A DNA stretch of 13,727 nt from contig JADZDV010000124.1 in assembly GCA_020850915.1 (NCBI GenBank), forward strand, positions 1 through 13,727, read 5' to 3'. A program made the position numbers and the translations under genes. Below the pieces are notes generated by a model that saw only the letters and a program-made list of their open reading frames with translations, had not been told where the DNA came from and ran no database searches. The stretch comes from Chloroflexota bacterium (GTDB lineage: Bacteria; Chloroflexota; UBA6077; JADZDV01). Positions 1-4,987 of the stretch are shown here, in pieces (the first letter of the stretch is position 1; each line of letters starts with the position of its first letter).

Positions 1-2
1 CG

Positions 3-653
3 CGGCGCGCGAATGGCGAAGTCACTTCCGAGACCGTCTCACCCGAGGCTTACGGCAAGTTCCTGTGCACGATCTTCCACGAGTGGGTTCGGAACGACGT
101 TGGCCGGATCGGCATCCAGATCTTCGATGAGGCCACCAGGCCGTTCCTGCGGCTCGAGCATTCCCTCTGCGTCTTCCGCGAGACCTGCGGCGACTTCCCA
201 GTCGTGGAGCACAACGGGGACTTCTATGCCTGCGATCATTTTGTGGATCGCGAGCATCTGATCGGGAACATTCGCGAACAGCCGCTCGTGGAGCTTCTCG
301 ACAGCCCGGCACAGAGAGAGTTCGGCCAGCGCAAGCGTGACAGTCTGCCGCGGTACTGCCGCGAGTGCGACGTTCTCGCGATGTGCAACGGCGGCTGCCC
401 CAAGGACCGCTTCGCCCGGGCCCCGGATGGCGAGGAGGGGCTGAACTATCTCTGCGCTGGGCTGAAGGCGTTCTTCACCTACAGCCGGCCGCATGTCAAG
501 CAGCTCGCCGAGCTGTGGCTGAAGGGGCGCCCGATCGCGGAGGTGATGCGCCTCGCCCGAGGCGAGAACGCGACAGCAGCGGGGCAGACCGGACGAAATG
601 ACCCGTGTCCGTGCGGGAGCGGCCTGAAGTACAAGCGCTGCTGTCTCCGATAG
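3..653 (+). CDS. Anaerobic sulfatase-maturating enzyme (radical SAM/SPASM), C-terminal part, with SEC-C tail
   Basis: Seen: an open frame enters from the left edge and ends at TAG 651-653, giving 216 residues. Eight Cys (partial-protein residues 56, 62, 77, 119, 122, 128, 132, 151) have the x5, x14, x2, x5, x3 spacing of the SPASM domain of anSME enzymes, where they bind two auxiliary 4Fe-4S clusters. Around them are the typical stretches VEHNGDFYACDHFV, RDSLPRYCRECDV, CNGGCPKDRF and GLNYLCAG. Residues 199-214 (NDPCPCGSGLKYKRCC) form a SEC-C zinc motif. Known: anSMEs are cytosolic and convert a Cys or Ser of type I sulfatases to formylglycine. The radical SAM core with its CX3CX2C motif lies left of the window, so activity cannot be judged. 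No sulfatase gene is in the window. An internal ATG-like start would cut the SPASM domain, so the gene is 5'-partial rather than short. Confidence 0.9.
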   Translation, partial: RRANGEVTSETVSPEAYGKFLCTIFHEWVRNDVGRIGIQIFDEATRPFLRLEHSLCVFRETCGDFPVVEHNGDFYACDHFVDREHLIGNIREQPLVELLDSPAQREFGQRKRDSLPRYCRECDVLAMCNGGCPKDRFARAPDGEEGLNYLCAGLKAFFTYSRPHVKQLAELWLKGRPIAEVMRLARGENATAAGQTGRNDPCPCGSGLKYKRCCLR

Positions 654-818
654 CCCGCGCCATAGAGGGCGCCCCAGGGCCCGGCGGGGTCGCGTCGCCC
701 GGGGACTTCGCCGCGGAAGCTCACCGCCAGGCCAGCGAGAGCGTGACGCGCGTGAATAGGTGCATCGCGCGGAGCTTTCTGCTACCGTGCGCTGACATCT
801 GCCGCCGAAAGGTGCTCC

Positions 819-2033
819 ATGAGAACAGTTCGAACTGTCAGAGCCGTCGCCGCGTTGAGTCTGCTGGCCATGGTGGTCGCCGCGTGCAGCGGCGCGCCCG
901 CGCCAGCTCCAAAGCCGGCGGAAGCGCCGACGAGCGCTCCCGCCAAGCCGGCCGCGCCGCCCGCGGCCCCCGCGGCTGCTCCCGCCGCCGCCCCGGCCGC
1001 CTCGCCCGCGGCCGTCCCCGCCGCCGCCCCGGCCGCCTCCCCCGCGGCAGCGCCTGCCAGCCAGGCCGGCGGAGCCCCGGCGAGCACCAAGCCCCCAACC
1101 GTACTCACCATGGCCACGTTGACGAACGTCAACTTCGCGCCCTACTACATCGGAGTGGAGAAGGGCATCTTCCTGAAGCATGGGATCGACTTGAAGGTGA
1201 AGATCCTGGACACTGCGCCGGCCGCGCTGAAGGCGCTCCAGGCGGGTGATGTCCAGATCAGTGCCGGGACCTGGTCGAGCGTCGCGCCCGGCAAGGCCCA
1301 GGGCATCGATACACTGGTCTACCTCCCGATCGTCAGCGATCCCTTCGACGCCAACTACGACCAGTTCAACGCCATCAGCGTCAGGCCCGGCGTCAACGCC
1401 AACAGCGTCGAGGAGCTGAAGGGGCTCCGGCTCGGCATTCCGTTCGGCAGCGGCACGGACACGTACCTGCGGACCCAGCTCGCCAAGCACAACGTTGCCG
1501 TCGACCAGGTCCAACTGGTCAACGTCCAATCGCCGAACATCGTCGCCGCGATGCAGACGAACCAGATCGACGCGGCGGCCTCCTCTGAGCCGTACGGCGT
1601 GCTGCTCCAGGAGAAAGCCGGGGCCAGGGCGATCATCCGCAGCGGCAACGTGATGAACAGCCGGATCTTCGCGCTGACCACCCCGGACTGGTTCAAGAAG
1701 AACCCCGAGCTCATCGAGCAGGTGTGGGCAGCGACGGCTGACGCCTCTCAGTACGCCAGGCAGCACCCAAAGGAGACGGCTGAAGCAACCGCGCGCATTC
1801 TGACCGGCATGGAGCCTGCCCTGCTCGAGAAGGCGCTGTCGTTCCTCACGTTTGACCCGCGCTACAGCACCAAGCTGGAACAGGGCTTGATTTCCGAGAC
1901 CAAGAACCTGATGGAGCAGAAGAAGATGCCGACCGAGCCCAACATGAGCGAGACGGTGGCAGCCAGCTTCATGCGGGATATGCAAAAGAAGTACGTTCAG
2001 TACTTCAGCGATCTCAAGCCGCTGGCCGAGTAG
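819..2033 (+). CDS. ABC transporter substrate-binding lipoprotein (NMT1/SsuA/TauA-like)
   Basis: A 404-residue exported lipoprotein that would deliver a small ligand to an ABC importer. Residues 1-23 are a signal peptide with Arg near the N-terminus, a hydrophobic core and lipobox VAAC, giving lipidation at Cys23. Residues 24 to about 90 are an almost pure Ala/Pro linker with Ser, Lys and Thr. The binding domain follows, with the family pattern of an opening beta strand, then NFAPYYIGVEKGIFLKHGID, then ALQAGDVQISAG, then SVEELKGLRLGIPFGSGTDTYLR, and later a hinge-side region IDAAASSEPYG. Known: this fold serves sulfonate, nitrate, taurine and pyrimidine-precursor importers, and the ligand cannot be read from sequence alone. 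ATG 819 is chosen because AAAGG at 808-812 is 6 nt upstream. The gene is followed by a strong hairpin, so it is probably monocistronic. It differs clearly from the second SBP at 3441. Confidence 0.87.
   Translation: MRTVRTVRAVAALSLLAMVVAACSGAPAPAPKPAEAPTSAPAKPAAPPAAPAAAPAAAPAASPAAVPAAAPAASPAAAPASQAGGAPASTKPPTVLTMATLTNVNFAPYYIGVEKGIFLKHGIDLKVKILDTAPAALKALQAGDVQISAGTWSSVAPGKAQGIDTLVYLPIVSDPFDANYDQFNAISVRPGVNANSVEELKGLRLGIPFGSGTDTYLRTQLAKHNVAVDQVQLVNVQSPNIVAAMQTNQIDAAASSEPYGVLLQEKAGARAIIRSGNVMNSRIFALTTPDWFKKNPELIEQVWAATADASQYARQHPKETAEATARILTGMEPALLEKALSFLTFDPRYSTKLEQGLISETKNLMEQKKMPTEPNMSETVAASFMRDMQKKYVQYFSDLKPLAE
981..1048 (+). repeat. 36-bp-period tandem repeat in the lipoprotein linker
   Basis: Segments 981-1012 and 1017-1048 agree at 31 of 32 positions with a 36-bp period. 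They encode two copies of the 12-residue unit PAAAPAASPAAV/A in the Ala/Pro linker of the first SBP. The period is a multiple of three, so copy-number change would keep the frame. It probably arose by slippage; a tether or wall-spanning role is inference. Confidence 0.7.
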
Positions 2034-2058
2034 GCTCGGGTCCACCCTCCACGGCGCG

Positions 2059-2088
2059 CGATGCCGCGGTCCTCGGACCGCGGCATCG
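2059..2088 (+). terminator. Strong hairpin after first SBP gene, likely intrinsic terminator
   Basis: Arms 2059-2072 and 2075-2088 are perfect 14-bp reverse complements separated by only 2 bases, so the RNA loop is effectively CUCG on a 13-bp stem. It begins 25 bases after the stop codon at 2033 and is followed by a short T-rich TTGTGTT. The T-tract is weak, so partial termination or mRNA 3'-end protection is also possible. The perfect symmetry means it could act on either strand. Confidence 0.6.
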
Positions 2089-2190
2089 TTGTGTTCGCTG
2101 GCCGCGCTGGTCCCGCGCGGTGCCCTACGCGGCGCCATTCTCGTCGTGCTGAGCGCCAACTTCGGCGGGTCACAGCTCGGTCGGATCATC

Positions 2191-2222
2191 AGACCATTAG
2201 ACCATTGGACCATTGGACCACT
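2191..2222. repeat. Four tandem 8-bp repeats, consensus RGACCATT
   Basis: Copies are AGACCATT, AGACCATT, GGACCATT and GGACCACT, end to end. The third and fourth copies share the G start; the last copy has one further change. The block is non-coding and AT-richer than its surroundings. An 8-bp period does not match helical phasing, so a slippage-derived mini-array is more likely than an operator array. Confidence 0.75.
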
Positions 2223-2251
2223 GCGCCACAACCAGCTTGCTGATGCCGGGG

Positions 2252-2278
2252 AGAGCCTCGTCCAACTGGACCTGCTCT
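2252..2278. other. Imperfect hairpin with GTCCA/TGGAC core
   Basis: Outer arms AGAGC (2252-2256) and GCTCT (2274-2278) enclose a palindrome GTCCA-AC-TGGAC (2260-2271) with small asymmetric internal loops of 3 and 2 bases. It may be a weak RNA hairpin or a dyad DNA site. No T-tract follows, so a terminator is not supported. Confidence 0.3.
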
Positions 2279-2308
2279 AACCGGGGGAATGGAGCGGTGC
2301 TCCTGTAC

Positions 2309-2341
2309 GTGTTGCAAGTTCATGCAACACCGCTATGCAAC
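2309..2341. promoter_or_regulatory. Operator-like inverted repeat with third half-site
   Basis: GTGTTGCA (2309-2316) and TGCAACAC (2323-2330) are perfect 8-bp inverted arms around 6 bases. A further direct copy of ATGCAAC occurs at 2335-2341, 13 bp after the ATGCAAC at 2322-2328. Such a dyad plus extra half-site, 50-100 bp upstream of a promoter, is typical of binding sites for dimeric helix-turn-helix regulators. The regulator family is not identifiable, and no regulator gene lies in the window. Confidence 0.45.
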
Positions 2342-2380
2342 GGTATGCTCCAGCCGTTCCCTTCGTGTAATGACGTTTGA

Positions 2381-2409
2381 TTGACCCCTCGTACTAGCAG
2401 TGCTAGACT
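2381..2409 (+). promoter_or_regulatory. Sigma70-type promoter for the permease/second SBP unit
   Basis: TTGACC (2381-2386) and TAGACT (2404-2409) are separated by exactly 17 bp, matching the consensus at 5 of 6 and 4 of 6 positions. The predicted transcript start is about 2415-2417, which leaves a short leader with AGGAGG at 2425-2430. It is the best promoter match I found on this strand and sits at the right distance before the transporter genes. Confidence 0.55.
2394..2406. promoter_or_regulatory. Palindromic operator overlapping the promoter spacer and -10
   Basis: CTAGCAGTGCTAG is a perfect odd palindrome (6-bp arms, one central base) lying in the -35/-10 spacer and covering the first three bases of the -10 box. 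A dimeric repressor (for example TetR- or GntR-like) bound here would block RNA polymerase. The link to a repressor is inference from position and symmetry. Confidence 0.45.
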
Positions 2410-2438
2410 GGCGCCATGCCAGGGAGGAGGTGCGCGAC

Positions 2439-2555
2439 GTGGCACGCGCATTCTCCACGAAGAGTTGTACCTGGCCGCCTGAACCACAGTTCCGGGCAGT
2501 CCACGGACGCTGCTCGCACCACGATGTGGATCCACTGGTGCTGTGGCCCAGGTGA
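2439..2555 (+). CDS. Possible 38-residue leader ORF upstream of the permease
   Basis: GTG 2439 is preceded by a consensus Shine-Dalgarno AGGAGG (2425-2430) with 8 nt spacing, better than that of the permease itself. The frame runs 38 codons to TGA 2553-2555; an in-frame GTG at 2430 is an alternative start. The peptide begins VARAFSTKSCTWPPEPQF and has several His and Cys and no membrane segment. It ends 14 nt before permease ATG 2570 and would overlap the permease if that begins at GTG 2543, so translational coupling or a regulatory leader peptide is possible. The peptide is not recognised and its codon use is not strongly gene-like. The strong ribosome site could also belong to an older, broken permease start. 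Confidence 0.3.
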   Translation: MARAFSTKSCTWPPEPQFRAVHGRCSHHDVDPLVLWPR

Positions 2556-2569
2556 AATGGAGCGCGGGG

Positions 2570-3418
2570 ATGGAGCACGTGCACGTCCGTGCACCAGCGC
2601 GACACGTGACGCATCGGTCTCTGCAGCCTCGGCTGGAGACCGTGGTAGTCGGCCTGGTGTTCGTGGCGATCGTTCTGACGTGGGAGTTCGGCGTCCGAGT
2701 CTTCGCGGTGAAGGAGTTCATCTTGCCAGCTCCTTCCCGCGTCGTCGAAGCGCTTCTACGAGGGCTGGCCGCGGCGCCTGGCGCGCGTGAAGGGTACTGG
2801 CTGCACGCGGGCATCACGCTGTCGGAAGCGTTGGAGGGCTTCTTCATCGGCAGTGCGCTCGGCATCCTGCTGGGCACGCTGGTCAGCCAGTCGCGCTGGG
2901 CGGAGCTCATCCTGCGGCCGTACATCGTGGCGTTCCAGAGCTTGCCGCGAATCGCCATGGCGCCGCTGTTCATCGTCTGGTTCGGTTACGGGGTGGGATC
3001 GAAGATCTTCATCTGCGCCCTGGCCACCTTCTTCCCCCTCCTGATCAACTCCATCGCTGGCTTTGAAAGCGTTGACGAGGAGCGCATCGAGCTGATGCGG
3101 GGGATGGCGGCATCGCGCTGGCAGATCTTTCGCAAAGTCCAGTTTCCCAGCGCGCTCCCCTACATCTTTGCCGGGCTGGACATGGCCATCGTCTACGCGG
3201 TGATCGGCGCGCTGGTGGGCGAGTTCGTGGGGGCCCAACAGGGTCTCGGCGTGCTCATCCTGCAGATGAACTTCGCCCTGGACATCGCCGGGGTGTTCAG
3301 CGTGTTTGTCGTTCTGTCGATCATGGGCGTGGCGCTCAACTGGCTCCTGAATGAGATTCGGCGAAGAGTCCTGTTCTGGGCGCCAATTGCTCGCCGACGA
3401 CGCATCGTCGGGACATAG
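2570..3418 (+). CDS. ABC transporter permease, SsuC/TauC-type (BPD_transp_1)
   Basis: A 282-residue inner-membrane permease of an importer for small ligands such as sulfonates or nitrate-like anions. From ATG 2570: first membrane helix about 24-45 ending in KEFILPAPS, a second about 86-106, a central pair within 118-166 (LRPYIVAFQSLPRIAMAPLFIVWFGYG is typical of the family), then the EAA cytoplasmic loop that docks to the ATPase about 173-200 (GMAASRWQIFRKV, FPSALPYI), helices about 203-222 and 239-262, and a basic C-terminus. ATG 2570 is preferred because GGAG lies at 2559-2562, 7 nt upstream; GTG 2543 would add nine residues with a poorer ribosome site. The second SBP gene follows 22 nt later, so they are probably one operon. 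No ATPase partner is encoded in the window. Confidence 0.9.
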   Translation: MEHVHVRAPARHVTHRSLQPRLETVVVGLVFVAIVLTWEFGVRVFAVKEFILPAPSRVVEALLRGLAAAPGAREGYWLHAGITLSEALEGFFIGSALGILLGTLVSQSRWAELILRPYIVAFQSLPRIAMAPLFIVWFGYGVGSKIFICALATFFPLLINSIAGFESVDEERIELMRGMAASRWQIFRKVQFPSALPYIFAGLDMAIVYAVIGALVGEFVGAQQGLGVLILQMNFALDIAGVFSVFVVLSIMGVALNWLLNEIRRRVLFWAPIARRRRIVGT

Positions 3419-3440
3419 TGGGGGGTTGGAGGAGGGCCGC

Positions 3441-4652
3441 ATGGCAACCGAACAGACGCGGAAGCTTGAGTCCCCACCAGAGCGGTGGGTCCGCTGCGAT
3501 CGTCGGTCGTTCCTCGTCGCGCTTGGCCTGACGGGACTGAGCGCCATCACGCTGGCAAGCGCCTGCGCCGGTCAGCCCGAGCCGGCCGCGAAGACGGCAG
3601 CGCCGGAGCCCAAGCCGGCGGCCGCGGCGCCTCAGCAGGCCGCGCCGGCCAAACCGGCCGACTTGCGCGAGATCCTGGTGTCGCTGAACAACCCGATCCT
3701 GAACGTCGCGGTCAACTTCTTCTGGATCGGCAACTATCTCGGGTACTACGCCCAGGAGGGACTGGCCGTCAAGATGCAGGGGGCCAACGGCGCGACGGAG
3801 GCCACCAACCTGCTGGGTACGGGCAAGACCGATTTCGGGCCTCCCCCGCCATCAGCCGTGGTCCAGCAAGCCGCGGCCGGCCGGGATCTCGGCCTGTCGT
3901 TCGTCTACTGCTATGTCCGCAGCCCGATCCACTGGTTCGCGGTGAACCCGGACAGCCCGATCAAAGATCTGCCAGACCTGGTCGGTAAGAAGATCGGCGT
4001 GGCGAGCCTGGGCGATGAAGGCGTGTCGTTTACGAAGGCGACGATGCGCGAGCTGGGCAAGGACCCGGGGAAGGACGTTCAGATCGTCGCCACGGGCGTG
4101 GCCGCGCCTTCGGGCCAGGCAATGCAGAAGGGCGAGGTGGACGCGATCTGCATGTCGGACGCACAGTTCGCTTCCATCGAGGCGGTCGGCATCACCATGC
4201 GCTATCTGCCCTACCCGAAGTTCTACAAGAAGATCTTCAGCAACTACATCGCCACCCGGAAGGAGGTCGTCCAGAAGGACCCGAAGATGGTGACCGGGTA
4301 CCTCCGAGGCCTCTCGAAGAGCATTACCTTCTTCATGGCCAACCCGGAAGCGTCCATTCGGATCCACTGGAAGGTGGTGCCGGAAGGCAAGCCGAAGGGC
4401 CTCAGCGAGGAAGAGGCGATCAAGCAGGCGCTCGTGGGCATCAACTACCGCATTCCTCGCCTCCTCGGGTACGGCAAGGAGAACCTGCCCATGGGTGAGG
4501 AGACGGCCGAAGACTGGGAGGAAGTCCTCGACTACGCGGGCGTCAAGGGCAAGGTGGACGCGAGCAAGTTCTACACCAACGAGTTCATCAAGGAAGCTAA
4601 CAACTACGACCGCGCCGCGATCATGGCCCAGGCGAAGAGCTGGAAGGAGTAG
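3441..4652 (+). CDS. ABC transporter substrate-binding lipoprotein, Tat-type (NMT1/THI5-like)
   Basis: A 403-residue binding protein, probably the partner of the permease just upstream. The N-terminus has a twin-arginine motif DRRSFLVALG (Arg21-Arg22) followed by a hydrophobic stretch and SAC with Cys42, so export by Tat followed by lipidation is likely, though the lipobox is imperfect (Ala at -3). An Ala/Pro/Lys linker spans about 44-73. The binding domain then has SLNNPILNVAVNFFWIGNYLGYYAQEGL, GATEATNLLGTGKTDFG, PIKDLPDLVGKKIGVASLGDEG and KGEVDAICMSD, the standard order of NMT1-like SBPs. ATG 3441 is chosen because GGAGGAGGG lies at 3428-3436; an ATG at 3351 inside the permease gene would add an unlikely N-terminus. 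The ligand cannot be assigned. Tat export suggests folding before export, unlike the Sec-type SBP at 819. Confidence 0.88.
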   Translation: MATEQTRKLESPPERWVRCDRRSFLVALGLTGLSAITLASACAGQPEPAAKTAAPEPKPAAAAPQQAAPAKPADLREILVSLNNPILNVAVNFFWIGNYLGYYAQEGLAVKMQGANGATEATNLLGTGKTDFGPPPPSAVVQQAAAGRDLGLSFVYCYVRSPIHWFAVNPDSPIKDLPDLVGKKIGVASLGDEGVSFTKATMRELGKDPGKDVQIVATGVAAPSGQAMQKGEVDAICMSDAQFASIEAVGITMRYLPYPKFYKKIFSNYIATRKEVVQKDPKMVTGYLRGLSKSITFFMANPEASIRIHWKVVPEGKPKGLSEEEAIKQALVGINYRIPRLLGYGKENLPMGEETAEDWEEVLDYAGVKGKVDASKFYTNEFIKEANNYDRAAIMAQAKSWKE

Positions 4653-4987
4653 CCCTTGTCGGAGGGCGGAAGCGGCGCCCGGCACTGGAGGACACGCCTG
4701 GAGCTGCTCGGGGAGGCCGGGCGCCAGGCGATCAGCCCGGCCCGGCGTGCTGGTCGAAGGCGCCGTCGTTGCCGTCTCAGACCTGAGCGGTCCTGCACCC
4801 TGTCGCGAACGGACTGGCGGCCGTGCGGCGACCCCTCCGCGCTGCCAGACCGTTAGGATCTCCGGGCCCTCCAGGCGATTGCCGAGACGGGCGGAGGTCG
4901 GGGGCCGCCCCCTTTCAACGGCGGAGCAGGAGGACCAGCACGCTGGGATCAGAGGCAGACGACCGGCTAGCGGCCACGAGCGCCCGC
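4653..4987. other. Intergenic stretch with GC-rich hairpins, no clear gene
   Basis: Codon use in all frames is poor until about 4943. Two hairpins are visible: GCCCT (4652-4656) with AGGGC (4663-4667), touching the SBP stop codon, and a perfect 8-bp stem GGCCGGGC (4715-4722) with GCCCGGCC (4735-4742) around a 12-base loop. Neither has a T-tract, so they are at best weak or Rho-assisted terminators. I see no good promoter for the downstream hydrolase gene. Confidence 0.4.
4928..4933 (+). promoter_or_regulatory. Consensus ribosome-binding site with no standard start codon
   Basis: AGGAGG here has no ATG, GTG or TTG at usable distance in any frame. The only in-frame candidate for the hydrolase is CTG 4943, 9 nt downstream. 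This bears on the start choice for the next gene: either CTG is used, or the match is chance and GTG 4988 (weak upstream site) is the start. Confidence 0.35.

Larger units (their letters stand above)
2034..2438. other. Intergenic regulatory region between first SBP gene and permease transcription unit
   Basis: This 405-bp stretch has no convincing protein gene. In order it holds a terminator hairpin (2059-2088), a four-copy octamer repeat (2191-2222), an imperfect hairpin (2252-2278), a TTGCA/TGCAA inverted repeat with an extra half-site (2309-2341), and a promoter with an embedded palindrome (2381-2409). Its base composition is noticeably more AT-rich around 2190-2220 and 2305-2410 than the flanking genes, as expected of control DNA. 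Confidence 0.6.

Noticed and set aside
654..818. Promoter and terminator between sulfatase maturase and first SBP
   Set aside because: Only a 5-bp hairpin (657-661 with 668-672) and a weak TACCGT box near 782 were seen; no -35 at proper spacing and no T-tract.
2191..2222. CRISPR array
   Set aside because: The octamers are contiguous with no spacers and far too short for CRISPR repeats; no cas gene is near.
39..2231. 730-residue open frame on the minus strand across the sulfatase maturase, first SBP and intergenic region
   Set aside because: It is antisense to two well-supported genes, has Arg/Gly-rich and biased composition, and shows no recognisable domain. Long antisense frames are expected in GC-rich DNA.
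2089..2280. 63-residue + strand frame in the intergenic region
   Set aside because: It covers the octamer repeats and hairpin region, has no ribosome site and no recognisable product.
2416..2790. 124-residue frame beginning exactly at the predicted transcript start (possible leaderless gene)
   Set aside because: The frame overlaps the permease in another phase, is Arg/Ser-rich, and has no recognisable domain; the AGGAGG site just after its ATG serves the 2439 GTG better.
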